DNA from: Mycobacterium sp. MFM001
GTDB lineage: Bacteria; Actinomycetota; Actinomycetes; Mycobacteriales; Mycobacteriaceae
Direction: 5' to 3'
Length of the DNA: 64,000 nucleotides
Assembly: GCF_003402475.1 (NCBI RefSeq)
Contig: NZ_BFAB01000004.1
Location: forward strand, 124,001 to 188,000
Under the pieces are notes generated by a model, which was not told where the DNA came from, made no database searches, and saw nothing but the letters and a program-made list of their open reading frames with translations. This document shows, piece by piece, positions 53,068 through 62,992 of this stretch. The position numbers were made by a program, and so were the translations under genes. The number at the start of each line of letters is the position of its first letter. Within the stretch, counting starts at the first letter, position 1.

Positions 53068-54352
53068 TCGGGGTGCCCGAAAGCGTCGGCGCATCCTTGG
53101 GTGTGGCCGGGGCACTGCGCGGCAGCGACGCCGGCGACGGCTTGGAGCCGCTGGGCGGTGGCAGCGCCGACATCCCCACCCAGGTGTCCCAGTCCACCGC
53201 CCAGTCCCAGATGTCGCCGTCGGCGTAGGACAGCTCGATGCGGCTGCCGGTCACCTCGACCGGGTCACCGTAGATGGCGCTGTTGAAGTACTGCTCGGCG
53301 TCGGCCGTCGACAGGTTGATGCAGCCGTTGGTGACGTTCGAGTTGCCCTGTGCCCCAGCACTTGCCGGGTTGGCGTGGATGAATTCGCCGTTGTTGGAAA
53401 TCCGGACGGCCCAGCGCTCGTGGATGTTGCTGTATCCCGCGGCCGGGTTGGACATGTAGAAGTCCGAGTATTTTTCGCTGACCACGTGGATGCCGTTGCG
53501 GGTGACGTTGCGCGCCTTGTCGCCCTCGCCGTAGCTGCAGGGGAAGTCCATGATGACGCCTTCGTCGCGGACCACCTGGATGCGGTGCGACGAGATTTCG
53601 GCCTTGACCACCTGGCGCCGCCCGATCTCGAAGCTCAACGACATGTCCTGCTTGCCGTAGGCGCCGTCGCCGAACGCCAGCCCGTACAGCTTGGCTTCGA
53701 CGTTGACCTTGGTGCCGGCCGGGTAGTACTCGCGGGTGCGGTAGTGCACCCGGGCTCCCTCGGCCTCGTCGGGCAGCCACGCCCAGCTGCCCTCGACGGG
53801 CGGGTCGGTGGTGACTTTCAGCGCCTTCTCGACGGCGGCCTTGTCGGAAATCGGTGCGTCGAACTGGATGATGATCGGCGCGGCCACCCCGACCGTCTGC
53901 CCGTCGGCGAGCTGGAATCCGCCGTCGATCTGCTTGGTGGGCGTGACGGTGGTGAGCTTGCCGCCCACCGGCACGGCCTTGCCGTCGTGGCCCACCACGG
54001 AGCCGCTCCAGGTGTAGGTGGCGTCGTAGCCGAGCGGCTCGGTGATCGTGTAGAGGGTGCGGTCGCGGTTGAGCGCCCCGGCCACCACCTTGCCGGCCGA
54101 ATTGGTCAGCGCCACCTTCTGAAACCAGCCGTCGCGCACCTCGACACTGACCGGGGCGGTCGGCACTACGTCCTCGGCCTTGTCAGCCGGATGGAACGTC
54201 AAACTCGGCGCCGACGGTGGTTTGGCCTTCTCGGCCTGCTTGCTCGATCCCCCGACACAAGCCGCCAGCACGTTCGGCGCGAACATCCCCACCACCAGCG
54301 TCGACAAGGCCCGGCGCCGGTTGATCGACGGCAGGTCGCGCGCGGTGTTCAC
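53042..54352 (-). CDS. lprQ: L,D-transpeptidase lipoprotein LprQ/LdtMt5 (Rv0483)
   Basis: A 436-residue cell-wall lipoprotein with a signal peptide ending in LAAC (Cys32), two immunoglobulin-like BID domains (about 45-245), and a YkuD catalytic domain (about 246-390), then a Pro/Ser-rich tail. It makes 3-3 peptidoglycan crosslinks. The catalytic motif has His326 and Cys344, with TNGC instead of the usual SHGC around the Cys, as in LdtMt5 of M. tuberculosis. The GTG at 54352 lies 47 bases after murB; the longer frame to 54559 is antisense. Confidence 0.93.
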   Translation of the reverse strand: MNTARDLPSINRRRALSTLVVGMFAPNVLAACVGGSSKQAEKAKPPSAPSLTFHPADKAEDVVPTAPVSVEVRDGWFQKVALTNSAGKVVAGALNRDRTLYTITEPLGYDATYTWSGSVVGHDGKAVPVGGKLTTVTPTKQIDGGFQLADGQTVGVAAPIIIQFDAPISDKAAVEKALKVTTDPPVEGSWAWLPDEAEGARVHYRTREYYPAGTKVNVEAKLYGLAFGDGAYGKQDMSLSFEIGRRQVVKAEISSHRIQVVRDEGVIMDFPCSYGEGDKARNVTRNGIHVVSEKYSDFYMSNPAAGYSNIHERWAVRISNNGEFIHANPASAGAQGNSNVTNGCINLSTADAEQYFNSAIYGDPVEVTGSRIELSYADGDIWDWAVDWDTWVGMSALPPPSGSKPSPASLPRSAPATPKDAPTLSGTPTTSVRPGG

Positions 54353-54399
54353 GACAGATAAAGATACCGGCGAAAATGGACCTCCCCGCGCACGCGCGG

Positions 54400-55464
54400 C
54401 TACAACGCGCAGCCGACCAGCACCGGTTCGGGTACGAGTGTGATACCAAACACATCGCGGACGCCGTCGCGCACGGTGCGCGCCAGCGCCACCACGTCGG
54501 CTGCCGTGGCGGCACCGCGATTGGTCAAAGCAAGCGCATGCTTGGTCGACAACCGGCACGGCGCGCTGTCGCTACCCGGATAGCCTTTGCCGAAGCCGGC
54601 TTGCTCGACCAGCCAGCCGGCGGCCAGCTTGACACCGTCGGGCGCGGGATAATGCGGCACCGGCCGGTCGGCGGCGTCGGCCAGTCGTTGGTAAACCTCT
54701 TGCGGGACAACGGGATTGGTGAAAAACGAGCCGACGCTCCAGGTGTCGTGGTCGGCCGGGTCGAGGACCATGCCCTTGCGCGCCCGCAACACCAGCACGG
54801 CCTTGCGGACCTGCGCCGGGTCGGCGCGCTGGCCTGCCCGTGCATTCAGCGCGGCGATCAGTTCGCCGTAGCGCAGCGGTGCGCTGCGGCCCGACGCGTC
54901 CAGCGCGAACTCCACTTCCAGAACGACGGCGTCTTCCGAATGCTTGAGCACGCTGGTGCGGTAGCCGAATCCCAGTTCGCTCGGCGGCACCCAGCGCACG
55001 TCGCCGCTGCGCCGGTCCAACAGCCGCACCCTGGTGATGGTGTCTGCCACCTCGGCGCCGTACGCGCCGACGTTCTGCACCGGGGTGGCGCCCGCGGAGC
55101 CCGGGATGCCGGACATGCACTCCAACCCGCCCAAGCCCGCGGCGACGGCCGTGGCGACGACGTCGTCCCACACCGCACCGGCCTGCGCGCGCAGCATGTT
55201 GCCCTCCACGCTGATGTCGCTGTTGGCCAGCCGCACCACGGTCAGGTCGGTCAGCGTATCGGCGATCACCACGTTGGAGCCGCCGGCCAGCACCAGCAGC
55301 GGCCGGCAGTTCTCGGCGTCGAGCTGGCGCACCGTGGCGACCACCTGTTCGGTGCTGGTGCAGGTGATTACGCGTGGTGCGACGGGTCCGACGCGCAAGG
55401 TGGTCAGCGGCGCCAACGGCACGTTTTCGGCGACGCGCGCACCCGCGAACAACGTTCCGGCCAC
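54400..55464 (-). CDS. murB: UDP-N-acetylenolpyruvoylglucosamine reductase
   Basis: A 354-residue FAD/NADPH enzyme reducing UDP-GlcNAc-enolpyruvate to UDP-MurNAc for peptidoglycan. The FAD domain has [14 protein letters not shown] and [13 protein letters not shown], the middle domain [21 protein letters not shown], and the catalytic Ser lies in [13 protein letters not shown] 55464 is used. It is directly upstream of lprQ on the same strand, an operon for cell-wall assembly, and divergent from the Rv0481c-like gene. Confidence 0.96.
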   Translation of the reverse strand: MAGTLFAGARVAENVPLAPLTTLRVGPVAPRVITCTSTEQVVATVRQLDAENCRPLLVLAGGSNVVIADTLTDLTVVRLANSDISVEGNMLRAQAGAVWDDVVATAVAAGLGGLECMSGIPGSAGATPVQNVGAYGAEVADTITRVRLLDRRSGDVRWVPPSELGFGYRTSVLKHSEDAVVLEVEFALDASGRSAPLRYGELIAALNARAGQRADPAQVRKAVLVLRARKGMVLDPADHDTWSVGSFFTNPVVPQEVYQRLADAADRPVPHYPAPDGVKLAAGWLVEQAGFGKGYPGSDSAPCRLSTKHALALTNRGAATAADVVALARTVRDGVRDVFGITLVPEPVLVGCAL

Positions 55465-55490
55465 GGGCGGTAACGGTAGCGTGACCTGCT

Positions 55491-56000
55491 ATGCCGCGTT
55501 CATTCGACATGTCCACCGACTACGGGGCCACCGTCGAAGATGTTCTCCGCGCATTCGGCGACGAGAAGTACTGGCGGGCACGACTAGCCGATTCCGGTGC
55601 CGACGACGCGACGCTGGACGTGCTGCGAGTCGACGACGACGGTATCGACGTGGTCACCACGCAGGTGCTGCGCAGCGACCGGCTGCCGGCGGTGGTTACC
55701 CAGTTCCACCGCGGCGATCTGCGCATTCGGCGCGAGGAGAAATGGACCGGGATCAGCGACGGGGTCGCCAATGCCACTGTCGCCGGGGCGATCATCGACG
55801 CGCCGGCCGCACTGACCGGGACCGCCGTGCTGGAGCCGGTGGCCGAGACCGGCGGCGCCCGGCTGAAGTTCCGGGCGACCGTGGAGGTCCGCATCCCGCT
55901 GGTCGGCGGCAAGCTGGAGAACTTCATCGGCAGTCAGCTGGTCGAGCTGCTGATCGCGGAGCAGCGCTTCACGACGATGTGGATCAGCCAGACCGCTTAA
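55491..56000 (+). CDS. DUF2505 protein (Rv0481c)
   Basis: A 169-residue SRPBCC-like protein (DUF2505), matching Rv0481c. It has the pattern GATVEDVLRAFGDEKYWRARLADSGA and a C-terminal helix (GGKLENFIGSQLVELLIAEQ) typical of START-like lipid-binding folds. Function is unknown. It is divergent from murB by 26 bases. Downstream to the nitrilase-like gene (93 bases) is an imperfect inverted repeat (CGACTTGTTGGGC / GCCCGACAACTCG, about 56024-56064) that could be a terminator. Confidence 0.82.
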   Translation: MPRSFDMSTDYGATVEDVLRAFGDEKYWRARLADSGADDATLDVLRVDDDGIDVVTTQVLRSDRLPAVVTQFHRGDLRIRREEKWTGISDGVANATVAGAIIDAPAALTGTAVLEPVAETGGARLKFRATVEVRIPLVGGKLENFIGSQLVELLIAEQRFTTMWISQTA

Positions 56001-56093
56001 CGCGCTCTAACCCGCCGAGCGGCGACTTGTTGGGCCAATCCTGGCGATTTCGCCCGACAACTCGACGTTCGACAACGTTCTAGGGTAGTCGTC

Positions 56094-56912
56094 ATGCGGA
56101 TTGCGGTGGCCCAGATCCTCAGCGGCACCGAACCGGCCGACAACCTGAACCTGGTGCGCGACTACACCAGCCGGGCCGCCGACGCCGGCGCGACGCTGGT
56201 GGTATTCCCCGAGGCGACGATGTGCCGGTTCGGGGTGCCGCTGGCACCGGTCGCCGAACCGGTCGACGGGCCGTGGGCCGACGGCGTGCGCCGCATCGCT
56301 GCCGACGCCGGTATCACGGTGATCGCCGGGATGTTCACCCCGGCCGGCGACGGGCGGGTCACCAATACCCTGCTGGCGGCGGGCCCCGACATCGACGCGC
56401 ATTACGACAAGATCCACCTCTACGACGCGTTCGGGTTCACCGAGTCGCGCACGGTCGCGCCGGGGCGGGAGCCGGTGGTGATCACCGTCGACGGTGTCGG
56501 GGTGGGGTTGAGCACCTGCTACGACATCCGGTTCCCAGGGCTCTACACCGCGCTGGCGCGCCGGGGCGCGCAGCTGATCGCGGTGGCCGCGTCGTGGGGC
56601 GCCGGACGCGGCAAGCTCGAGCAGTGGACGTTGCTGGCGCGCGCCCGCGCGCTGGATTCCACCAGCTACATCGTGGCGGCCGGGCAGGCCGATCCGGGCC
56701 AGCCGTTGAGCGACTCGGGTGCCCCGACCGGGGTGGGCGGCAGCGTCGTCGTCTCACCGTTCGGCGAGGTGGTGTCCTCGGCGGGCGCCGAGCCGCAGTT
56801 GCTGGTCGCCGACCTCGACCTCGACCAGGTCACGACGGCGCGGGACACCATCGCGGTGCTGCGCAATCAGGCCGACTTCCCCGACGTCGATAAGGCAGAA
56901 TCGCCCGGGTGA
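56094..56912 (+). CDS. Carbon-nitrogen hydrolase (nitrilase superfamily, Rv0480c)
   Basis: A 272-residue amidohydrolase with the nitrilase triad Glu40 (VVFPEA), Lys106 (YDKIHLYD) and Cys142 (LSTCYDIRFP). It matches M. tuberculosis Rv0480c, and resembles Nit-type omega-amidases or deaminated-glutathione amidases. The substrate is unknown. The stop overlaps the GTG of the DUF2993 gene, so the two are coupled. Confidence 0.88.
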   Translation: MRIAVAQILSGTEPADNLNLVRDYTSRAADAGATLVVFPEATMCRFGVPLAPVAEPVDGPWADGVRRIAADAGITVIAGMFTPAGDGRVTNTLLAAGPDIDAHYDKIHLYDAFGFTESRTVAPGREPVVITVDGVGVGLSTCYDIRFPGLYTALARRGAQLIAVAASWGAGRGKLEQWTLLARARALDSTSYIVAAGQADPGQPLSDSGAPTGVGGSVVVSPFGEVVSSAGAEPQLLVADLDLDQVTTARDTIAVLRNQADFPDVDKAESPG

Positions 56913-57850
56913 CGAACCCGCAGGGACCACCGAACGACGACGCGTCGATTTGGGCTCGCCCGGGCAGCGAAGGTGCCACCGAGCAACCGCAGCCGCCTGC
57001 CGACTCGACGCCGACCACGCCGGAACACCAGCCTGCGTGGGCTCCGCCGCCGGGAGTCGAGGAGTACCCAGCTGAGGACGCCGCAACCGTGAAAATGCCT
57101 GGGAAAACCGCGCGCCGCCTGTTCCGCGACCCGTTGTCGATCGCGCTGCTCGCGGTCATCGTGCTGGCGCTGCCCGCGGCCGGCCTGGTCGGCGGCGAAC
57201 TGTACGCCCGTCACCGCGCCGACAGCGTGGTGGCGGCGGCAACCGAATGCGTGGTGCAGGACAAGGCCAGCGTCTCGTTCGGCCCGTATCCGTTCCTGCT
57301 GCAGCACTTAGCCGGCGACTACCGCGACATCTCGATCCAGACCGCCGGCAACCAGATCCGCAGCGCCAAGGGCATGCGAGCCGACATCAAGATCAGCGAA
57401 GTCAACCTGCACGGCGACGCCAACTCCAAGGGGACGATCGGCGCGCTGGACGCCGCGATCACCTGGACGTCGGAAGGCATCAAGGAAACCGTCGCCGACG
57501 CGGTTCCGTTCGTCGGCGGCCTGGTCAACAGCGTGACCACCAATCCGAGCGCCGGCACCATCGAGCTCAAGGGCGCGCTGGGCCTGGGCAGCGTCACCGT
57601 CAAGCCCGCCGTCGCCAACAACGGGCTGTCGCTGAAGGTCGTCACGGTCACCGCGATGGGCGCCCCGGTGCCGGCCGAGACCGCGCAGGACGCGCTGGAC
57701 GTCTTCACCTCGAGGCTGATCAACGACTACCCGCTGGGGATTCACGCCGACAGTGTGCAAGTCACCGATTCCGGTGTGACAGCGCACTTTTCGACGCGCA
57801 ACGCCTCGATTCCGCCCGGTCAGTCGGACCCCTGCTTCGCCAAGCTGTGA
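56909..57850 (+). CDS. DUF2993 membrane-anchored protein, copy 1 (Rv0479c-like)
   Basis: A 313-residue protein with a Pro-rich cytosolic N-terminus of about 75 residues, one membrane span (IALLAVIVLALPAAGLVGGE), and a periplasmic DUF2993 domain. This domain is shared with LmeA-type proteins, which act in cell-envelope lipoglycan synthesis and bind phospholipid. M. tuberculosis has one such gene here (Rv0479c); this genome has a second copy just downstream. GTG 56909 overlaps the nitrilase stop. Confidence 0.87.
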   Translation: MTNPQGPPNDDASIWARPGSEGATEQPQPPADSTPTTPEHQPAWAPPPGVEEYPAEDAATVKMPGKTARRLFRDPLSIALLAVIVLALPAAGLVGGELYARHRADSVVAAATECVVQDKASVSFGPYPFLLQHLAGDYRDISIQTAGNQIRSAKGMRADIKISEVNLHGDANSKGTIGALDAAITWTSEGIKETVADAVPFVGGLVNSVTTNPSAGTIELKGALGLGSVTVKPAVANNGLSLKVVTVTAMGAPVPAETAQDALDVFTSRLINDYPLGIHADSVQVTDSGVTAHFSTRNASIPPGQSDPCFAKL

Positions 57851-57894
57851 CGGACCTTGGACTTCATTCAGTTCGATAGGGCAAAATCGCGCTA

Positions 57895-58980
57895 GTGACG
57901 ACTCCGCAAGGGCCTTCCCGCGGCGACGGGTCGGAATGGGCCCGTCCCTCCGGCCGTCCCCAGCCGACTCCCGGCCCGTCCCAATCACCGACCCAGCGGA
58001 TCCCGCAGAGCGGCCGACCGCAAGAACCGCGCCGCCCTGCCGGGCCTCCGCCGCGCCAGCCCGGTCCCCCGCCGCCCCCTCCGCCGCGGCAAGCCGGACC
58101 TCCGCCGCATCAGCCGGCGCCGCCGCCTAACCAGCAGGCGCGCCAGCCCGGCCCGCCGCCGGGGGTGCAGGAGCAGGCCACCACTCGGATCTCGACACAG
58201 TCAGAGTCGAAGGACACGCCGGTGCAAACCCATCGCGGCTTCTTCCGCAACCCGACGTCGATCGCGCTGCTCCTGGTCATCGTGCTGCTGCTGGTGATCG
58301 CCGGCCTGATCGGCGCCGAGCTGTACACCCGCCACACCGCCGACAGCAAGGTGGCCAGCGCGGTGGAATGCGAGGTGCAGGACAGCGCGACGGTGAAGTT
58401 CGCCGTGACGCCGCCGGTGCTGTGGCAGTACATCAACAGCCGCTACACCAACATCTCGGTGCAGACCGCGGGCAATCAGGTGCGCAGCGCCAAAGGCATG
58501 ACGCTCAACCTCGATATCCACGACGTCAACCTGAACGGGACCAACAACTCCAAGGGCACGATCGGCTCGCTGAACGGCACCATCACGTGGACTTCGGCCG
58601 GCATCAAGCAGTCGATCGAGGACGCCATCCCGGTGCTGGGCAGCTTCGTGGCCAGCAAGGTCACCACCAACGCCGGTGACGGGACCATCCAGTTGAAGGG
58701 CCTGCTGGACAGCGCCACCCTGAAGCCGCAGATCGTCAACAACGGGCTGTCGCTGAAGGTGGTCGACCTGAGCGCGCTGGGCTCGAAGATGTCGACGGAC
58801 AAGGTGCAAAAGAACCTCGACGACCTCACCTCGAAGGCGACCCAGAACTATCCGCTGGGCATCCACGCCGACAGCGTGAAGGTCACCGATTCCGGTGTGC
58901 AGGCGACGTTTTCGACCCAGAACGCCACCATCCCGTCGTCGTCGCAGTCCAGCCAGGACACCTGCTTCGACAACCTCTAA
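57895..58980 (+). CDS. DUF2993 membrane-anchored protein, copy 2 (Pro-rich)
   Basis: A 361-residue tandem paralogue of the preceding gene, with a longer N-terminus (about 120 residues of Pro, Gln and Arg including PPPPPPP), one membrane span ([20 protein letters not shown]) and a DUF2993 domain. Shared segments include DISIQTAGNQ-type, SAKGM and LGIHADSV. The 20 bases before the GTG start resemble those before copy 1 (CGATAGGGCAAAATCGC versus CGATAAGGCAGAATCGC), so the duplication included the upstream region. Its stop overlaps the deoC stop region. Confidence 0.87.
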   Translation: MTTPQGPSRGDGSEWARPSGRPQPTPGPSQSPTQRIPQSGRPQEPRRPAGPPPRQPGPPPPPPPRQAGPPPHQPAPPPNQQARQPGPPPGVQEQATTRISTQSESKDTPVQTHRGFFRNPTSIALLLVIVLLLVIAGLIGAELYTRHTADSKVASAVECEVQDSATVKFAVTPPVLWQYINSRYTNISVQTAGNQVRSAKGMTLNLDIHDVNLNGTNNSKGTIGSLNGTITWTSAGIKQSIEDAIPVLGSFVASKVTTNAGDGTIQLKGLLDSATLKPQIVNNGLSLKVVDLSALGSKMSTDKVQKNLDDLTSKATQNYPLGIHADSVKVTDSGVQATFSTQNATIPSSSQSSQDTCFDNL

Positions 58981-59642
58981 GCCAGCCCGTCGAGCACCGC
59001 GCGGGTGCCCGACAACCCCAGCCGGGTAGCGCCCGCGTCGAGCATCGCGACGGCGTCGGCGGCGGTGCGGATGCCGCCGCTGGCCTTGACGCCGAGCCGG
59101 CCGCCGACGGCCTCGGCCATCAGCGCGACGGCCTCGACCGAGGCGCCGCCCGCCGGGTGAAATCCCGTGGAGGTCTTCACGAAGTCCGCGCCGGCATCCT
59201 CGGCGGCGTGGCAGACGTCGACCAGGACGCCTGCGACCGGCAACAGCACCGCCGACTCGACGATGACCTTGAGCACGACGCCCGGCACCGCGGCGCGCAC
59301 TGCGGCGGTATCGGACCGGACGGCTTCCAGGTCACCGGCCAGTGCCGCGCCGACGTCGATCACCATGTCGACCTCGTCGGCCCCGGATGCGACGGCCAGC
59401 GCCGCTTCGCGCGCCTTCACCTCGGACAGGTGCTTGCCCGACGGGAATCCCGCAACCGTGGCGATCCGTACACCCCCGGCCTTGGCCGCGACCGGCACCA
59501 TCGACGGCGAGACGCAGACGGCGTAGACGCCCAAGTCGGCGCCTTCGGCGACGACGGCCGCCACGTCAGCGGCGCTGGCCTCGGGCTTGAGCAACGTGTG
59601 GTCGACCAGGGCGGCGACCTGGTCTCGGGACGGCGGCATCAA
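58977..59642 (-). CDS. deoC: Deoxyribose-phosphate aldolase
   Basis: A 221-residue class I aldolase splitting 2-deoxyribose 5-phosphate into glyceraldehyde 3-phosphate and acetaldehyde. Schiff-base Lys156 is in FVKTSTGF, Asp92 in [10 protein letters not shown], and Lys186 in GVKASGGIR. It matches M. tuberculosis Rv0478 (224 residues). It overlaps the Rv0477-like stop by four bases upstream. Confidence 0.96.
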   Translation of the reverse strand: MMPPSRDQVAALVDHTLLKPEASAADVAAVVAEGADLGVYAVCVSPSMVPVAAKAGGVRIATVAGFPSGKHLSEVKAREAALAVASGADEVDMVIDVGAALAGDLEAVRSDTAAVRAAVPGVVLKVIVESAVLLPVAGVLVDVCHAAEDAGADFVKTSTGFHPAGGASVEAVALMAEAVGGRLGVKASGGIRTAADAVAMLDAGATRLGLSGTRAVLDGLA

Positions 59643-60034
59643 AAGGGCTCTTCGGCGCCGCCGGGGTTACAGCCGGACGCCAGCATCGTGGCGTCGTCGA
59701 CGACGGGACGCCACGGCTCGAGGTTCCAGCTGGTCTTGCCCGGCTCGGCGAACTCGGCCATTTCCCAGTGACAGAGGAACTGCGCGCGCATGCCCGGAGT
59801 GTCGGCGCCCGGCGCCTTGGCCAGCACCTCGCTCCAGGCCTCGTCGCTGCCGGATACGCCCTGCCGGGCGGCCGCGCGAGCCGACGGGGTCGGATACACC
59901 CGCAGGCTGGTGCCGCTACCCCACTGCACCCATTCGGTGTGGTCGACAAACGGCGGCGTCGCCGTCTCCGCGGACGCGGGAGCGGCACCCAGCAGCGCGA
60001 AGAATGCGACCGCCAGCACAGCGAAAGAACGCAT
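59639..60034 (-). CDS. Secreted DUF2599 protein (Rv0477)
   Basis: A 131-residue exported protein with a signal peptide (residues 1-22, ending ASA-ETA) and the DUF2599 region [20 protein letters not shown] and [25 protein letters not shown]. It matches Rv0477. Function unknown. The ATG at 60034 is used because the longer frame is antisense-like; the TGA overlaps the deoC ATG. Confidence 0.85.
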   Translation of the reverse strand: MRSFAVLAVAFFALLGAAPASAETATPPFVDHTEWVQWGSGTSLRVYPTPSARAAARQGVSGSDEAWSEVLAKAPGADTPGMRAQFLCHWEMAEFAEPGKTSWNLEPWRPVVDDATMLASGCNPGGAEEPF

Positions 60035-60038
60035 GCGA

Positions 60039-60311
60039 CTAGCGCGATTTGCCTTGAATCTCAAGGAGTTTGGGACGGACGTCAACCAGGTAGAGACCCG
60101 CCGCGCCGGCGCCGATCGCCATCCCGAGCACCCCGAGCAGCCAGGCCAACAGCGTGGCGACACCGAGGATGGTCAGCCAGACCGGCTTGGTCAGCTTCTC
60201 CGCGGCCGTGTAGGCGTCCGGCCGCTGCATTGCCGCGTGCACGAACGCGTAGAGCGACGTCAGCACGACGGCGATCTGCAGCACCATCAAAACGGCGTTC
60301 ACAAGGCTCAC
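60039..60311 (-). CDS. Small DUF2516 membrane protein (Rv0476)
   Basis: A 90-residue protein with two hydrophobic segments ([20 protein letters not shown] and [20 protein letters not shown]) and a short basic tail ([14 protein letters not shown]). It matches Rv0476 and the DUF2516 family. Role unknown; usually next to hbhA in mycobacteria. The GTG start is at 60311, after the hbhA terminator, so it likely has its own promoter. Confidence 0.86.
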   Translation of the reverse strand: MSLVNAVLMVLQIAVVLTSLYAFVHAAMQRPDAYTAAEKLTKPVWLTILGVATLLAWLLGVLGMAIGAGAAGLYLVDVRPKLLEIQGKSR

Positions 60312-60343
60312 CCCGTAAGGGTATGCGGCAAGCCCGGAAAACG

Positions 60344-60381
60344 TCGACTCCGAGTTGCCCGGCGGGGCAACTCGGAGTCGA
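60344..60381 (-). terminator. 17-bp hairpin terminator after hbhA
   Basis: TCGACTCCGAGTTGCCC at 60344-60360 pairs perfectly with 60365-60381 around a 4-base loop. On the minus strand the hairpin starts 15 bases after the hbhA stop and is followed by CGTTTTCC, a short T-run, so it fits an intrinsic terminator of hbhA. Confidence 0.85.
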
Positions 60382-60395
60382 GGTGGCAGAGCGAA

Positions 60396-61001
60396 TTACT
60401 TCTGGGTGACCTTCTTGGCCGGCGACTTCTTGGCGGGCGACTTCTTGGCCGCAGCCTTCGCCGGGGTCTTCTTGGCCGCCGTCTTCTTGGCCGGAGCCTT
60501 CTTCGCCGGAGCCTTCTTCGCGGGCAGCTCGATGCCGACCAGCTTGGCGGCACGCTCGCCGACCGCGCGGGTCTGCGAAGCGACGGTGCCCAGGGCCTCC
60601 TGGGTCAACTCGACCGCCTGGTCGACGTAGCCCTCGGCGCGCGCAGACACGTCGTCGAAGCTCTGGCGGCTGCGCAGCCGCTCCAGGGCCACCTCGCCAC
60701 GCTCGACGAGCTCGTTGTAGCGGTTGGTCGCGGCCTCCAGGTAGCCCTCGGCGGCGGTCCGCAGCTCGTCGGCGGTGAAGCGCTCGCGCAGCTCACGCAG
60801 CTGCTCGGGCAGCTCCTCCTGGAGCTTGGTCAGCCGCGCACGGCTCTCCTCGACCCGGCTGCGGGTGTCGGTGCGGGTCTCTTCGGCGCGCTCGCGCAGC
60901 TCGACCAGCAGGTCGTTGACCGTGGCCAGCGCCAGGTCGGCGGCGCCCAGTGCGGCAAGCAGCGGGGCCTTCAGGTCGTCAACGGTCGGGTTGTCGGCCA
61001 T
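60396..61001 (-). CDS. hbhA: Heparin-binding haemagglutinin HBHA
   Basis: A 201-residue surface adhesin. Residues about 1-160 form a long coiled coil ([40 protein letters not shown]), and residues 161-201 are Lys/Ala/Pro repeats ([12 protein letters not shown]) that bind heparan sulphate and are methylated in M. tuberculosis. It also influences lipid-inclusion formation. Its length matches the M. tuberculosis protein (199). The ATG at 61001 has GGAAA upstream. Confidence 0.97.
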   Translation of the reverse strand: MADNPTVDDLKAPLLAALGAADLALATVNDLLVELRERAEETRTDTRSRVEESRARLTKLQEELPEQLRELRERFTADELRTAAEGYLEAATNRYNELVERGEVALERLRSRQSFDDVSARAEGYVDQAVELTQEALGTVASQTRAVGERAAKLVGIELPAKKAPAKKAPAKKTAAKKTPAKAAAKKSPAKKSPAKKVTQK

Positions 61002-61065
61002 GGTGTGTGTTTCCTTTCGTGGATGGTTTCTCTAGCGGCGGTCGAACAGTTGGCATACCCAACGC

Positions 61066-61452
61066 TTAGGCAGGTTCGTCACGCGCCGCTTCGTTCTGTT
61101 GAACGAAGGACGTGTAGATGTCGAGCAGAACCTGCTTCTGCCGCTCGGTGATCGCCGTGTCGGTCACGATGGCGTCGCGGACTTCGCTAGTGGGGCTGGG
61201 TTCGAGGATCCCGGCCCGCACGTAGAGAACTTCAGCGGAGACCCGCAGCGCCTTGGCGATCTGGTTGAGTACGTCAGCGGACGGTTTCCGCAATCCACGC
61301 TCGATCTGAGACAGATACGGATTGCTGACACCGGCCTTTTCCGCCAACTGCCGCACCGACACCTGGGCCGCCTCGCGCTGCGCCCTGATGAAACTGCCGA
61401 TGTCTGACGCAGCGGTGGACACCACTGCAGCAAGGTTCTCGTCCTGCGGCAT
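61066..61452 (-). CDS. XRE-family regulator (Rv0474)
   Basis: A 128-residue regulator with a helix-turn-helix at about residues 20-75 (SVRQLAEKAGVSNPYLSQIERGLRKPSADVLNQIAKAL) and a helical C-terminus, nearly identical to M. tuberculosis Rv0474. The ATG at 61452 has GAGGAG six bases upstream, which favours it over GTG 61494. It sits next to hbhA, on the same strand. The inverted repeat at 61506-61534 in front of it suggests autoregulation. Confidence 0.87.
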   Translation of the reverse strand: MPQDENLAAVVSTAASDIGSFIRAQREAAQVSVRQLAEKAGVSNPYLSQIERGLRKPSADVLNQIAKALRVSAEVLYVRAGILEPSPTSEVRDAIVTDTAITERQKQVLLDIYTSFVQQNEAARDEPA

Positions 61453-61505
61453 TGGCGCTCCTCGCGTCTGATCGTCGGTGCTGACGCGCACCACAGTACG
61501 ACCGA

Positions 61506-61534
61506 GTGCTAACTATTGCAAGCACTGTTAGCAC
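61506..61534. promoter_or_regulatory. Inverted repeat operator before the XRE gene
   Basis: GTGCTAAC (61506-61513) and GTTAGCAC (61527-61534) form a perfect 8-bp inverted repeat with a 13-base spacer, in a short AT-rich gap between the Rv0473-like stop and the XRE start. It likely binds the XRE regulator itself. Confidence 0.6.
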
Positions 61535-61537
61535 AGC

Positions 61538-62899
61538 TCAGAACATCAGCTGCGCAATCGTGTAGATCACCAGGCCGGCCAGCGAACCCACCACGGTGCC
61601 GTTGATCCGGATGAACTGCAGGTCGCGGCCGACATGCAGCTCGATGCGACGGCTGGCCTCGGCGGCGTCCCAGCGCTCGATGGTGTCGGTGATGATCGCG
61701 GTGATCTCAACCCCGTACTGCGAGACCAGATGCTGGGCCGCGCGCACGATCCAGTCGTCGACTTTGTCGCGCAGGTCGGCGTCGTCGCGCAGCGACTCAC
61801 CGATCCGCACAACCGTGTCGGCGATGCGGGTGCGCAGGGCGCTTGACGGGTCGTCGACGCCTTCGAGCACCAGCCGCTTCAGCGTTTGCCAGGCCGTCGC
61901 TGCGGCGTTGGTGACCTCGTCGCGGGCCATCAGCTGTTCCTTGACCGCCTCGGCCCGGGCGATCGTCGCCTCGTCGTGCTGCAGATCGTCGGCGAACTCG
62001 AACAGGAACCGGGTCGCCGAGCGGCGCAGCTCGTGGTCGGGGTTGCGACGGACCTTGTCTGTGAAGTCCATCAGCTCGCGGTGGATGCGGTCGCCGACCA
62101 GATGGTCGATGAACCGCGGCGACCAACTCGGTGAGTCACGCTCGACCACCCGCTGAATGACCTCGCCGGCGTTCAGCGACCACTGGAACGCCCGGTCGGC
62201 CAGCAACTGGATCAGCGCCTCCTGCCGGTTCTCGGCCAGCAGCGTGGCCAGCACCCGGCCCACCGGCGGGCCCCACTTCGGCTCGGCGATGCGGCGCACG
62301 ATCATCCGGTCGATGACGTGCTGGACGTCCTCGTCGCGCAGCAGTTCCACCAGCACCCGCAGCACGGTCGCGGTCTCGGCGGCCACCCGCTGCGCGTGGG
62401 CGGTTTCCGAGAGCCACTTGCCCAGCCGGCCCGCGATCTGCGCATCCCGCAGCTTGGTCTCCACCACCGGTGGCGAGAGGAAGTTCTCCCGCACGAACGT
62501 GCCCAAGCCCTCGCCGAGCTGGTCTTTCTTGCGCTTGATGATCGCGGTGTGCGGGATCGGAATGCCCAGCGGATGCTTGAACAGCGCGGTGACGGCGAAC
62601 CAGTCCGCCAGAGCGCCGACCATGCCCGCCTCGGCGGCGGCGCCCACGTAACCGACCCAGGTGGCCGCCCCGCCCCCGGATTGTGCCCAGCGGCAGCCGA
62701 GAAAGACCCCGGTGGCGCCGACCAGGAAGCTCAGCGCCACCACCTTCATCCGGCGCAGGCCCCGGCGCCGTTCGGCGTCGGCCTGCGGATCGGCCGCGAC
62801 GAACGATTGCGCCAGAGACAGGGGCGCGGGCTGCGCTCTGATCGGCAGCCGCGCCCGTGCCGCCGGATTGGCTCGATGCACCACCCCACCATCATCCAC
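61538..62899 (-). CDS. DUF445 membrane protein (Rv0473)
   Basis: A 453-residue protein of the DUF445/YheB family, matching Rv0473. After an N-terminal basic stretch come hydrophobic segments (KVVALSFLVGATGVFLG, WVGYVGAAAEAGMVGALADWFAVTALF), then a long helical coiled-coil-like region, and a C-terminal anchor (INGTVVGSLAGLVIYTIAQLMF). It contains the family motif ADWFAVTALFKHPLGIPIPHTAII. Its function is unknown. It is divergent from the MadR gene. Confidence 0.87.
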   Translation of the reverse strand: MDDGGVVHRANPAARARLPIRAQPAPLSLAQSFVAADPQADAERRRGLRRMKVVALSFLVGATGVFLGCRWAQSGGGAATWVGYVGAAAEAGMVGALADWFAVTALFKHPLGIPIPHTAIIKRKKDQLGEGLGTFVRENFLSPPVVETKLRDAQIAGRLGKWLSETAHAQRVAAETATVLRVLVELLRDEDVQHVIDRMIVRRIAEPKWGPPVGRVLATLLAENRQEALIQLLADRAFQWSLNAGEVIQRVVERDSPSWSPRFIDHLVGDRIHRELMDFTDKVRRNPDHELRRSATRFLFEFADDLQHDEATIARAEAVKEQLMARDEVTNAAATAWQTLKRLVLEGVDDPSSALRTRIADTVVRIGESLRDDADLRDKVDDWIVRAAQHLVSQYGVEITAIITDTIERWDAAEASRRIELHVGRDLQFIRINGTVVGSLAGLVIYTIAQLMF

Positions 62900-62992
62900 T
62901 GTGGAAATAGGTAGTTACCTGTTACCGGCCCAGCTGCGAGGCCACAAGAGGCCGTAATATCGACTACATCTGATGAATGGGAATCCGCGATA

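Noticed and set aside
56024..56064. Imperfect inverted repeat after the DUF2505 gene as a mobile repeat
   Set aside because: Two mismatches in 13 bases and a single copy in the window; mentioned only as a possible terminator with that gene.
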